A stretch of 64,000 bases of DNA, taken from assembly GCF_000297395.2 (NCBI RefSeq), contig NZ_HF570108.1, forward strand, positions 1,272,276 to 1,336,275, given 5' to 3'. The notes beneath the pieces were generated by a model. The model was not told the origin of the DNA, did not search any database, and saw only the letters and a list, made by a program, of their open reading frames with translations. Made by a program: the position numbers and the translations under genes. Below, one piece after another: positions 30,407 to 38,455 of the stretch. This DNA comes from Micromonospora lupini str. Lupac 08. Lineage in GTDB: Bacteria > Actinomycetota > Actinomycetes > Mycobacteriales > Micromonosporaceae. Positions within the stretch are counted from its first letter, which is position 1. Each line of letters starts with the position of its first letter.

Positions 30407-31453
30407 GTGACCGACGGAAGCGCTCCCGGCGGCGTCGACAGCAGGGGCATCGACGTCAGAGGTGTGGACGTCCGCGACGTCGACATCGAACTCGACCTGG
30501 ACCGTGCTCCGGACCACCGGCCCGCGTCCCCGTCCGGCCCGGTGCCCTGGCTCGTCGCCACCGGCGTCACAGTGCTCGCCGCGGCGCTCGGGCTCACCCT
30601 GGCCCTGCGGTCCGGCTCCGCCCCGGCCTGCGCCGCCGGCCGGACGCTGGCCGCGCCACCCACCGGCACCGCCACCCACAGCGGCAAGGCGACCTTCTAC
30701 GACTCGAAAGGCGCCGGCGGCAACTGTTCGAACCCGGCGGCGCCGGCGAACCGGCTCTACGTCGCGCTCGGCCCCACGGAGTACGCCGCCGGCGCCGCCT
30801 GCGGCGGCTTCCTCGACGTCACCGGCCCGAAGGGCACCGTGCGGGTCCTGATAATGGATCAGTGCCCGGAGTGCGAGCCGGGGCACCTCGACCTGTCCCG
30901 GGAGGCGTTCGCCCGGATCGCCGACCCGGTTCAGGGCCTCGTCCAGGTCACCTACCGCGCGGTGGTCAACCCGCCACTGCCCGGCCCGCTGACCTTCCGG
31001 ATCAAGGAGGGCGCGTCACAGTTCTGGTTCGCCGTCCGCGTCGGCAACCATGGCAACCCGCTGCGCGCCGTCGAGGTGCGGCAGGGCGACGACGGCCCGT
31101 GGCGCGCCACCGCCCGGCAGGACTACAACTACTGGCTGCTGGCCTCCGGCGCGGGTCCCGGCCCGTACAGCGTGCGGGTCACCGACGTGTACGGACACCG
31201 CGTCACCGTCTCCGGCATCCGGATGGCACCCGGCCAGGTCCAGACCAGCGTCGTGCGGATGTACGAGCGCGGCGTCGTGGCCAGGACCTCGCGCCCGTCC
31301 GCGACGGCCCGCCCACCTGCGGCCCGGCCCAGCGGTACGCCGACAGTCGCACGTCGGCCGGCCGAGGTGGCGAAGGCGAACGCCCCGGCCACCCCGGTCG
31401 CCGACGGGCCCTCCACCCGACCGGCCGGGGCAACCGCCCGCTGGTGCGGCTGA
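30407..31453 (+). CDS. Membrane-anchored bacterial expansin
   Basis: A 348-residue protein with a 45-residue acidic cytoplasmic start, one membrane helix (about 45-67), then an expansin D1 double-psi barrel (GKATFYDSKGAGGNCSNP to MDQCPECEPGHLDLSREAF, with the conserved Asp in HLDLS) and a D2/CBM63-like domain (about 185-280, ending SVRVTDVYGHRVTVSGI). A 65-residue Pro/Ala-rich tail follows. Expansins loosen cellulose or wall polysaccharide non-hydrolytically. Unlike the usual secreted form it appears anchored by its N-terminal helix, unless that helix is cleaved. GTG 30407 is the only reasonable start. Confidence 0.87.
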   Translation: MTDGSAPGGVDSRGIDVRGVDVRDVDIELDLDRAPDHRPASPSGPVPWLVATGVTVLAAALGLTLALRSGSAPACAAGRTLAAPPTGTATHSGKATFYDSKGAGGNCSNPAAPANRLYVALGPTEYAAGAACGGFLDVTGPKGTVRVLIMDQCPECEPGHLDLSREAFARIADPVQGLVQVTYRAVVNPPLPGPLTFRIKEGASQFWFAVRVGNHGNPLRAVEVRQGDDGPWRATARQDYNYWLLASGAGPGPYSVRVTDVYGHRVTVSGIRMAPGQVQTSVVRMYERGVVARTSRPSATARPPAARPSGTPTVARRPAEVAKANAPATPVADGPSTRPAGATARWCG

Positions 31454-31523
31454 CCCAGCTGGTCGGCGCCGGCCGGTGTGCTGGCCGACCTGGTGTGGTC
31501 GCCGGCCTGGTGGCGCTGGCCGG

Positions 31524-32060
31524 TCAGTCGGTTGGTGTCAGGTCGAGCCACATGAGGATCTCGTCGCGGTCGTCGCCCGGCGCCACCCGTAGCGCGCCCG
31601 GCAGCCGGCCGATCTCCCGGTACCCGAGACGGCGGTAGAACCCGTCCAGCCCCAACCCGTCGCGCACCGTCACGTGCAGCGCCTCGTGACCCAACTCCCG
31701 ACCCAGCCGAGCTGCCTCGCGCATCAGCGCCGACCCGTGGCCCGCGCCCTGGGTGTCCGGGTGGACCATCACCCGCTTCAGCACACACCAGTGCGCCTTG
31801 AGGCCGAACCGGTTGTCGCAGAAGACCAGCATCGCCACGGGCCGGTCGCCGTCGTACCCGACCAGCAGCCGGTCCGGCCCGTCGGCGATGCCCGCGAACG
31901 TCGGGTCGGCGATCGTACGGACGTCGGCCGAGGTGACCGGGGGTACGAAGCCGACCGCGCCACCGGCGTTGCTGGCGTCCACCCAGAGGGCGACGATCTC
32001 GGCGCGCAGCAGTGGGGTCAGCTCGGGATCGAGGACGAAGCGCAGAGTCACGGCGCCCAT
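31524..32060 (-). CDS. GNAT family N-acetyltransferase
   Basis: A 178-residue acetyltransferase. The acetyl-CoA-binding motif is LKRVMVHPDTQGAGHGSALM (R/Q-x-x-G-x-G/A), followed by LHVTVRDGLGLDGFYRRLGY, the standard motif B. It converges with the expansin gene and is not in an operon. The acceptor (small molecule or protein amine) cannot be predicted. Confidence 0.88.
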   Translation of the reverse strand: MGAVTLRFVLDPELTPLLRAEIVALWVDASNAGGAVGFVPPVTSADVRTIADPTFAGIADGPDRLLVGYDGDRPVAMLVFCDNRFGLKAHWCVLKRVMVHPDTQGAGHGSALMREAARLGRELGHEALHVTVRDGLGLDGFYRRLGYREIGRLPGALRVAPGDDRDEILMWLDLTPTD

Positions 32061-32142
32061 CCTGGCTGCTCGACCAGCCTCGTGGCCCGCGACCGTGACG
32101 CGTTCGACAGCGGGCCCCGCGCACGAGATCTGCGTTGGCTTG

Positions 32143-32225
32143 TGCGGGAGAGGGGATTCGAACCCCTACGCCCTTTCGGACAATAGGACCTAAACCTATC
32201 GCGGCTGCCGTTACGCCACTCCCGC
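32143..32225 (-). tRNA. tRNA-Leu (anticodon TAG)
   Basis: On the minus strand the acceptor stem GCGGGAG pairs with CTCCCGC and discriminator A. The anticodon arm ATAGG-TTTAGGT-CCTAT gives anticodon TAG for CTA codons, and there is a long variable arm and TTCGAATC T-loop as in class II tRNAs. CCA is not encoded. The 5' 15 bases overlap the end of the HNH endonuclease reading frame. Confidence 0.95.
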
Positions 32226-33127
32226 CAACTCGCTGAGTCTAGAGCGTCGAGCTTCGACGGTGTTGAGCCCCGCCTCCCTGAGGATGGTGGAGATCGTGCC
32301 CTGGCCTACCGTGCACTGCCCGTCGGGCAGGTGGCGCAGGATCTCCGACAGCCGCTTCGGCCCGACATCCGGATTGGCCAGCGCCTGTTCGATCACCGCA
32401 TCACGATGAGCCCTCGAACGCCAGCGGCGGTCCGGCCGCGGCGTCAGCACGCCTTCCTGCTCGAGCAGTCGCCGGACCTTGTGCAGGTATGACGGGTGAC
32501 AGCCCAGGTGCTGTGCCGCCTCCAGGGCCGTCAACTGCTGCGCGTCGACCCGGGCGAACAGGTCGACGATCTCCTCCCGCGTTGCCGGCCGGCGCTCGGC
32601 AGCCGCTGTCTCGTGCACGCGTTCCTCGTCAGCGCCCGCCGTGGGTACGGAAGTGGCGAGATCGCGAACCCGGTTCCGTCGGACGGCGAAGGTCTCGGTC
32701 TGACTGTGGCAGTTCGGGCAGAGAAACCGCAGATTCGGTGGCCGGTTGTCGAGGAAGTCCCCGTTGATGTGGTCGACGTGCAGGACCAGTGGTGCGCCTC
32801 GCCAGACCGGCCCTGTCCCGCACGCTTCGCACTCCTCCGGCACGCCGAGTGTCGCGAGGGCCGCTTCAATCGCACACCTGGCGTCCGTCGGGACCCCTCG
32901 GACATCTGGACCAGGAGCTGTGCCGATGTCGTCCGCCGTACGCCTCGGTCGTGTGCCTGCCCCGTGAAGTGCGACGTGTCGATGCCGAACCTCTTGAGCT
33001 GCCGGCTGATGTGGGCGTGGGAGCCGCCACTGACCCGGACGCCGAGCAGCCGCATCACCTCGGTGATGTTGCGCGCCGAGGCGGCCGCCTGCGCCAGCGC
33101 CTCGGGCGTGTACCTGTACCGAACCAT
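32211..33127 (-). pseudogene. HNH endonuclease, interrupted by a single-base frameshift
   Basis: The N-terminal part is read from ATG 33127 (MVRYRYTPEALAQAAASARN, then GGSHAHISRQLKRFGIDTSH); the HNH part continues in another frame from about 32860 to 32211 (PEECEACGTG, LHVDHINGDFLDNRPPNLRF, CPNCHSQT). Adding one G in the CGGCCC run at 32858-32863 joins them as LKRALATLGVPEECEACG, what an intact protein of about 305 residues would have. The C-terminal 130 residues hold a homeodomain-like helix-turn-helix. The last codons and TAA stop lie within the tRNA-Leu 5' end. A sequencing error or programmed frameshift cannot be excluded. Confidence 0.8.
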
Positions 33128-33158
33128 TGACGGACGGTAACGGGACCGTGCGACACGG

Positions 33159-33635
33159 TCAGTCCAGGCCGAGGTCGCGGCGGAGTTTGGCGACGTGCCC
33201 GGTGGCCTTGACGTTGTAGAGCGCGCGTTCGATCTTGCCGTCGGCGTCGATGACGAAGGTCGAGCGGATCACGCCGGTGACGGTCTTGCCGTACAGCTGC
33301 TTCTCCCCGTACGCGCCGTACGCGGTGAGCACCGCCCTGTCCACGTCCGAGACCAGCGGGAAGGTGATGGCGTCGCGGTCGCGGAACTTGGCAAGCTTCT
33401 CCGGCTTGTCCGGGGAGATGCCGATCACCTCGTAGCCGGCGGCCTGGAGCGAGGCGAGCGAGTCGCGGAAGTCGCACGCCTGCTTGGTGCAGCCGGGGGT
33501 CATGGCGGCCGGGTAGGCGTACAGAACGACCTTGCGGCCGCGCAGGTCGGCCAGGGAGAGCTGGTCGCCGGTGTCGGTGGGGAGGGTGAACTCGGGCGCG
33601 GGGTCACCGGGGGAGAGGCGGTCGGGCGCGGTCAT
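33159..33635 (-). CDS. bcp: Thioredoxin-dependent peroxiredoxin, Bcp type
   Basis: A 158-residue peroxidase reducing hydrogen and organic peroxides with thioredoxin. The active site is AAMTPGCTKQACDFRDS, with the peroxidatic Cys in TPGCT and the resolving Cys five residues later, the Bcp/PrxQ arrangement. Catalytic Arg is in VIRSTFVID. It stands 31 bases downstream of the HNH gene start on the same strand but reads as an independent gene. Confidence 0.95.
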   Translation of the reverse strand: MTAPDRLSPGDPAPEFTLPTDTGDQLSLADLRGRKVVLYAYPAAMTPGCTKQACDFRDSLASLQAAGYEVIGISPDKPEKLAKFRDRDAITFPLVSDVDRAVLTAYGAYGEKQLYGKTVTGVIRSTFVIDADGKIERALYNVKATGHVAKLRRDLGLD

Positions 33636-33692
33636 GGCCCGACCCTACCGCCGGGCGCGTCGGTGTCGGCGTCGGCGGCGCGCGCCAGCCCG

Positions 33693-33771
33693 TTGATCGA
33701 CTCGCCTTCGGCGAAACCGGGGTGTCCCCGAGCGGCGGACACCCCGGTTTCCAGGAAACCGAGTCGATCAA
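33693..33771. repeat. Large REP-like palindrome
   Basis: Nested inverted repeats: TTGATCGACTCG (33693-33704) pairs with CGAGTCGATCAA (33760-33771), and AAACCGGGGTGTCC (33714-33727) pairs with GGACACCCCGGTTT (33737-33750). GGTTTCC-A-GGAAACC inside the right arm gives an alternative fold. A related palindrome with the same CCGGGGTGTCC core is at 45633-45673, so it is probably a dispersed intergenic element. Two CGGCGCCGAG units follow at 33781-33800. Confidence 0.7.
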
Positions 33772-33829
33772 GCGACCGCTCGGCGCCGAGCGGCGCCGAG
33801 CGGCGCGGCAAAGGTGATCAAGGCCATGC

Positions 33830-33854
33830 GTTGTTGCCAGAGTCTGGCAACAAC
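33830..33854. promoter_or_regulatory. 25-bp palindrome, Nur-box-like operator upstream of cbiM
   Basis: GTTGTTGCCAGA (33830-33841), one central base, then TCTGGCAACAAC (33843-33854): a perfect inverted repeat. Its core has TTGC-N9-GCAA, the geometry of the Streptomyces nickel-responsive Nur box (TTGCAA-N5-TTGCAA). It lies 65 bases before the cbiM start and just upstream of a TAGGCT hexamer (33868-33873) that could be the -10. Metal repression of the transporter is inferred. No cobalamin riboswitch box is visible. Confidence 0.65.
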
Positions 33855-33919
33855 AACTCCTAGGAAATAGGCTGACCCGGCCGGTCCCGGACAGGGCCCG
33901 CTGACGCGTGGGAGGTCGC

Positions 33920-34636
33920 GTGGAGACACTGGCGATGCACATCTCGAACGGGATCATCGACGGTCCCGTCGCGGCGGTCTTCGCGGCCCTGGCGCTCGCC
34001 GCGCTCACCGCTTGCGTGCTGCGCGGCCGGCGGGACCTGGACGACCGGCTCGCCCCGATGGCCGGCCTGGTCGCGGCGTTCATCTTCGCCGTCCAGATGC
34101 TCAACTTTCCGATCTTCACGGCCGGTGTGAGTGGTCACCTGCTCGGTGGCGCGCTCGCCGCGATGCTTGTCGGGCCGTGGGTCGGCGCGCTCTGCGTGGC
34201 GGTGGTGCTCGTCGTGCAGGCGCTGATCTTCGGTGACGGTGGTGTGGCGATGCTCGGCCTGAACATCACCAACATGGCGCTGCTCGGCACCGCCGCGGCG
34301 TACCTGCTGATCGCCGTGCTGTTGCGGGTGCTGCCCCGCACGCGCGCCGGCCTGGCCGTCACCGCGTTCGTCGCGGCGCTTCTCAGCGTGGTGGTCGCGT
34401 CCCAGGGCTTCGTCGTCGAGTACTGGCTGGGCGGCACCACAGACCTGGGCGGCAACCTCGCCGGCCTGGCCGGCACGATGGCCGGGGTGCACCTGCTGAT
34501 CGGCATCGGCGAGGGCCTGATCACCGCGACGACCGTCCTCACCGTCGCGAAGGTGCGCCCCGACCTGGTGTACGCGCTGCGCGCGCTGCCCACTCCCGCC
34601 GTTCCCGCCGTCGGAGTCTCCGGAGGTGTCCGATGA
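33920..34636 (+). CDS. cbiM: Energy-coupling factor cobalt/nickel transporter, substrate-binding CbiM
   Basis: A 238-residue membrane protein with about seven helices. METLAMHISNGIIDGPVAA contains the invariant N-terminal MHI(S)-GI metal-ligand segment of CbiM, where His is a metal ligand; NFPIFTAGVSGHLLGGALAA is the second conserved region. The GTG at 33920 follows GGGAGG by four bases, favoured over GTG 33908. The stop overlaps the next gene (ATGA). First gene of the cbiMNQO-type uptake operon. Confidence 0.92.
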   Translation: METLAMHISNGIIDGPVAAVFAALALAALTACVLRGRRDLDDRLAPMAGLVAAFIFAVQMLNFPIFTAGVSGHLLGGALAAMLVGPWVGALCVAVVLVVQALIFGDGGVAMLGLNITNMALLGTAAAYLLIAVLLRVLPRTRAGLAVTAFVAALLSVVVASQGFVVEYWLGGTTDLGGNLAGLAGTMAGVHLLIGIGEGLITATTVLTVAKVRPDLVYALRALPTPAVPAVGVSGGVR

Positions 34637-35079
34637 AGAACCGATCCTGGGCGTTCCTGGCCGGCGGTCTGCTGGTCGCCCTGCTGCTCGCCGGCGTCGT
34701 GAGCAACTACGCCTCGTCGCACCCGGACGGGCTGGACTCCTCCCTGCTCAAGGGCTGCACCGTCGACGCCGACGACAACATCGTCGGTGGCAGTTGCCCG
34801 GCGCAGCAGGCCCGCGAGCACGAGTTGGGGGACAGCCCGCTCGCCGACTACGGCGTGCGGGGCATCCGGAACAGCTTCGTCTCGACAGGCCTGTCCGGGG
34901 TGCTCGGGGTGCTGGTGACCTTCGCGATCGGCGCCGGCGGTTTCTGGCTGCTGCGCCGCCGGGGCGACGCGTCGACAAGGGGTGACGACACGGCCGACGG
35001 CACGTCGAGCACCGGCGACGCGACGGCCGCCGAGGGCGCGACGGGTGACGCGGTCACCGCCGCGCGCCACACCAGCTGA
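34633..35079 (+). CDS. PDGLE domain protein (CbiN-like transporter component)
   Basis: A 148-residue membrane protein: helix at about 8-27, the PDGLDSSL motif of PDGLE/CbiN-like components, a second helix near 80-105 and a polar Thr/Asp/Ala tail. It replaces CbiN in many actinobacterial cobalt/nickel ECF systems and helps CbiM load the ion. ATG 34633 overlaps the cbiM stop. Confidence 0.88.
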   Translation: MKNRSWAFLAGGLLVALLLAGVVSNYASSHPDGLDSSLLKGCTVDADDNIVGGSCPAQQAREHELGDSPLADYGVRGIRNSFVSTGLSGVLGVLVTFAIGAGGFWLLRRRGDASTRGDDTADGTSSTGDATAAEGATGDAVTAARHTS

Positions 35080-35094
35080 GCAGGGGGTACGTCG

Positions 35095-35865
35095 ATGGGT
35101 GCCGGTCACGGGCACGTGCTGTACCGCGAGTCGACCTCGCCGGTGCACCGGCTCCCGCCCGAGGTCAAGATCGTGGCGATGGTGGTCTTCACGATCGCCG
35201 TGGTGGCCACCCCGCGTGCGGCGTTCTGGGCCTTCGGCGCGTACGCCCTGTTGGTGGCGGCGGTGGCGGCGCTGGCCCGGGTGGGGCCGCGTTGGCTGCT
35301 CAGCCGCGCGTTGATCGAGTTGCCGTTCGTGCTGTTCGCGGTGGCGCTGCCGTTCCTGGGCACCGGCGAGCGGGTCGAGGTGCTGGGGCTGCGGCTGTCC
35401 GAGGACGGCCTGCACGGCGCGTGGAACATCCTGGCCAAGGGCACCCTGGGTGTCCTCGCCTCGCTGCTGCTCGCCGCGACCACCACCACCCGGGACCTGA
35501 TCGTGGGGTTGGACCGGCTGCACTGCCCGCAGGTGCTCACCCAGATCGCCACGTTCATGCTGCGCTACCTCGACGTGCTGGTGGGCGAGGCGCGACGGAT
35601 GCGGGTGGCGCGGATCTCCCGGGGTGACGACCCACGCTTCCTGTGGCAGCTGCGCGGCTTCGCCGCCGGCATCGGGGCGCTGTTCCTGCGCGCGTTCGAG
35701 CGCGGCGAGCGGGTCTACCTGGCGATGCTGTCGCGGGGTTACACGGGACGGATGCCCGCGGTGTGGCAGGGCGACGGTGCGGCGACCGCCGGTCAGTGGC
35801 TGGTCGCGGCGACCGTTCCGGTGGTGGCGGCCGCCATCGCCGCGACCGCCGTCGTGCTGACATGA
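35095..35865 (+). CDS. cbiQ: Energy-coupling factor transmembrane component CbiQ
   Basis: A 256-residue ECF T-component with five or so helices. The coupling-helix motif AARRMRVA-type sequence is seen as GEARRMRVARISRGDD (Ala-Arg-Arg signature) and AMLSRGYTGRMP near the C-terminus is the second. It joins the ATPase to CbiM. Starts 15 bases after the PDGLE gene and its stop overlaps cbiO (ATGA). Confidence 0.92.
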   Translation: MGAGHGHVLYRESTSPVHRLPPEVKIVAMVVFTIAVVATPRAAFWAFGAYALLVAAVAALARVGPRWLLSRALIELPFVLFAVALPFLGTGERVEVLGLRLSEDGLHGAWNILAKGTLGVLASLLLAATTTTRDLIVGLDRLHCPQVLTQIATFMLRYLDVLVGEARRMRVARISRGDDPRFLWQLRGFAAGIGALFLRAFERGERVYLAMLSRGYTGRMPAVWQGDGAATAGQWLVAATVPVVAAAIAATAVVLT

Positions 35866-36620
35866 TCGGTGTCGTGCAGACCGCCCTCTCGCTGGACGTT
35901 CGTGGTGTCCGGTACGCGTACCCGGACGGGCACGTGGCCCTGCACGGGGTGGACCTGACGGTGCCGCGCGGTGACCGGGTGGCGCTGCTCGGGCCCAACG
36001 GCGCCGGTAAGACGACGCTTGTGCTGCACCTCAACGGCATCCTCACCCCTACCGAGGGCAGCGTGCGCGTCGGCGGGCTGGCGGTCACGCCGGATCGGGC
36101 CACCCTGGCGGAGGTGCGTCGCCGGGTGGGCATCGTCTTCCAGGACCCGGACGACCAGCTCTTCCTGCCCACGGTGGCGGAGGACGTCGCGTTCGGGCCG
36201 GCGAACCTGGGCCTGCGCGGGGCGGAGCTGGCCGTCCGGGTGGACGAGGCGCTGGCCGCCGTCGGGATGAGCGAGCATCGGGCCCGGGCGCCGCAGCATC
36301 TCTCGTTCGGGCAGCGCCGGCGGGTGGCGGTGGCGACGGTGCTGGCCATGCATCCGGAGATCCTGGTGCTTGACGAGCCCTCGTCGAACCTGGACCCGGC
36401 GGCTCGACGCGAGCTGGCCGAGATCCTGCGCGGCCTGCCGGTGACCCTGCTGATGGTCACCCACGACCTGCCGTACGCGGCGGAGCTGTGCGACCGTTCG
36501 GTGATCCTGGACGGCGGCCGGATCGTCGCCGACGCCCCCACCCTCGACCTGCTGGGCAATGAGACCCTGCTGGCCCGTCACCGCCTCGAACTCCCCTACG
36601 GCTTCACTCCCCAGCCGTAA
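35862..36620 (+). CDS. cbiO: ECF transporter ATP-binding protein CbiO
   Basis: A 252-residue ABC ATPase that powers cobalt/nickel uptake. Walker A is GPNGAGKTT, Q-loop FQDPDDQLF, a signature-like HLSFGQRRRVAVATVL, Walker B ILVLDEPSSNLD and the switch His in MVTHDLPYAAEL. The signature has S-F-G-Q instead of LSGGQ, as in many CbiO proteins. ATG 35862 gives four-base overlap with cbiQ. Confidence 0.94.
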   Translation: MIGVVQTALSLDVRGVRYAYPDGHVALHGVDLTVPRGDRVALLGPNGAGKTTLVLHLNGILTPTEGSVRVGGLAVTPDRATLAEVRRRVGIVFQDPDDQLFLPTVAEDVAFGPANLGLRGAELAVRVDEALAAVGMSEHRARAPQHLSFGQRRRVAVATVLAMHPEILVLDEPSSNLDPAARRELAEILRGLPVTLLMVTHDLPYAAELCDRSVILDGGRIVADAPTLDLLGNETLLARHRLELPYGFTPQP

Positions 36621-36662
36621 CGCCCCGATCTCGCACGTGCTGTCCCGGTCTTCGACGGGCGG

Positions 36663-37742
36663 TCAGGGGGTCGGGACCCGGGTGGCGGCGCGGGAGGCGG
36701 CGTGCAGGCGGAGGACCCCGGCTGCTGTCGCGCCGACGCCGGTGATGAGGACTGCGGCCACCATGACGCGGGCGACCCCGGGTGACCACGGCACCGGGAC
36801 GACCGACCGGCTGAACACGGCGGCGTTCGACACGCCCGCGAAGAGGGCCAGGCAGGCGCCGGCCAGCGCCACCGCGAAGTCGGCGGCCGGGCGGCGGGCC
36901 AGCGCGTAGGCGCCGGCGGCGAGCGCGCCGAGGCCGGTGAGCAGTGCCCAGACCTGGCCGCCCAGCAGCCCGGCGAGCACCCCGCCGACGCCCTGGGCGC
37001 CGGCGTCCAGCTCCCGTCCCACCGGGTAGAGCACGGCGACCGCGCCGCCGAGGAGCAGCAGCACGCCCACCGCGGACAGCGCCCGGGCGCCGGCCGTGGA
37101 GGCGGCGGCGAGCAGGCCGAGCGCGCCCACCGCGAGCAGGCCGACGATCGTCACCGTCCACCAGGTGTACGCGTCCGGCGGCGGCACCCAGTCCAGCGTG
37201 CCGGCTATCTGCGCGGGGTCGGCGCCGTCGCGCAGCGGGATCGTCCAGTCCCGGACCCGGTGCTCCCGCTCGGGGGCGAGGCGTGCCGCGTCGGGTGGCG
37301 CCGACTCCTGCCACCGGGTCCGCTGGTCGTGCCAGCGCACGGTGGCCCCGTCGTCGACGCGCCGCCAGGACGGCGGGGCGGCCGGGTCCGCGTCGGCCGG
37401 CAGCGCGGTGTCCCCGGCGAGGGTGCGGTTGAGGTACGTGGCGGGGGACCGGCTGTTCTCGTACACGCCGTCCGGACCGACGCGCAGGTACGGCTCGCCG
37501 GAGTAGCCGATCACCTCGATCGTCCGGCTGGTGCGGTTGGTCAGTTCCAGTCGGGCGCCCGCCTCGATCACCCGTACCGTCAGGCCGGGTCGGGCCGGCG
37601 TGACGCCTGTGACGCGGGTGCGGTAGTCGGTGCCGTCCGGCGCGTCAGCGCCGTGCGCGGCGGCGGGCGCCGCGGTGAACAGCGTCGCCGCGCAGGCGGT
37701 GGCGGCGATCAGGGCGGCGCGCGCCAGCAGCGTACGGATCAC
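36663..37742 (-). CDS. Exported multi-pass membrane protein of the copper/redox block
   Basis: A 359-residue protein not assigned to a named family. It has a signal peptide (residues about 1-30, ending PAAAHGADA), an extracellular domain of about 170 residues with Arg/Glu-rich beta segments (LTNRTSRTIEVIGYSGEPYL, WRRVDDGATVRWHD) and five or six C-terminal helices from about residue 175. GTG 37742 overlaps the stop of the DsbA-like gene (GTGA), so it is the last gene of the sigma-MauE-DsbA operon. Proteins of this shape sit near copper genes in actinobacteria; function unknown. Confidence 0.78.
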   Translation of the reverse strand: MIRTLLARAALIAATACAATLFTAAPAAAHGADAPDGTDYRTRVTGVTPARPGLTVRVIEAGARLELTNRTSRTIEVIGYSGEPYLRVGPDGVYENSRSPATYLNRTLAGDTALPADADPAAPPSWRRVDDGATVRWHDQRTRWQESAPPDAARLAPEREHRVRDWTIPLRDGADPAQIAGTLDWVPPPDAYTWWTVTIVGLLAVGALGLLAAASTAGARALSAVGVLLLLGGAVAVLYPVGRELDAGAQGVGGVLAGLLGGQVWALLTGLGALAAGAYALARRPAADFAVALAGACLALFAGVSNAAVFSRSVVPVPWSPGVARVMVAAVLITGVGATAAGVLRLHAASRAATRVPTP

Positions 37743-38455
37743 CTGCCGGCCGCCGCCACGGCCGCGGTGAGGCCCTGCGGGCTGCGGTCGGCGAGTGGCT
37801 GGCCGTTGATCAGGACGGTGGGGGTGCCGGTGACGTCGCTGCGGCTGGCCTCCTCGGTGACGTGCTCGGTCCACGTCTTGTACGTGCCCTTGGAGACGCA
37901 GCTTCCGAAGGAGTCCCGGTCCAGTCCCACGCCGACGCCGATGTCGATCAGCTCGTCGTCGCCGAGCCCGGCGCTGCCCTCGGGCGGCTGCTTGGCGAAG
38001 AGCGCCTTGGCGTACTCGCGGAACTTGCCGCCGGCCGCCGCGCAGCCGGAGGCGGCCGAGGAGCGGGTGGAGTACTCGGTGGTGGAGAAGCGGTTGAGGA
38101 ACGCGACGGGGTGGTAGACGACCTTCGCCTTGTTCTCGGACACCAGCTGCTCCAGCGTCGCGCCGCTGCTCTGCTCGAACTGGTTGCAGACCGGGCAGAG
38201 GAAGTCCTCGTAGACGTCGACGGTGACCGGCCCGCCGCCGGTGACGATGCCGGTGCCGGGCCCGTTGGCGCCGGGCGGCGTGGTGAAGCTGTCCGAGCGC
38301 TGGCTGGACCAGACGCTCCAGCCGATCAGGCCGGCGATGACCAGCACGGCGACGGCGGCGGCGGAGACCCAGACCGTGCGGCGGCGGCGCCGTTCGCGGG
38401 CCAGTTGCTCGCGGACCACCCGGGCCGCGTCCCGCTGCCCCTTGCGACTACTCAT
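37739..38455 (-). CDS. DsbA-like membrane-anchored thiol oxidoreductase
   Basis: A 238-residue protein with an Arg-rich N-terminus, one helix at about 29-49 and an extracytoplasmic thioredoxin-fold domain. The active site is Cys87-Pro-Val-Cys90 in DFLCPVCNQFE; the cis-Pro loop is VTGTPTVLINGQ. Two more Cys (CAAAG and SCVSKG) could form a structural disulfide as in DsbA. It overlaps the MauE-type gene by eight bases, suggesting that MauE recycles its thiols. Likely makes or isomerises disulfides in secreted proteins. Confidence 0.9.
   Translation of the reverse strand: MSSRKGQRDAARVVREQLARERRRRRTVWVSAAAVAVLVIAGLIGWSVWSSQRSDSFTTPPGANGPGTGIVTGGGPVTVDVYEDFLCPVCNQFEQSSGATLEQLVSENKAKVVYHPVAFLNRFSTTEYSTRSSAASGCAAAGGKFREYAKALFAKQPPEGSAGLGDDELIDIGVGVGLDRDSFGSCVSKGTYKTWTEHVTEEASRSDVTGTPTVLINGQPLADRSPQGLTAAVAAAGR

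Noticed and set aside
32100..33130. Integrated mobile element at tRNA-Leu
   Set aside because: No integrase, no second copy of the tRNA end and no change in composition; only an HNH gene overlaps the tRNA.
33636..33919. Cobalamin riboswitch upstream of cbiM
   Set aside because: No B12-box-like conserved core; the region is occupied by the REP palindrome, short tandem repeats and the Nur-like operator.
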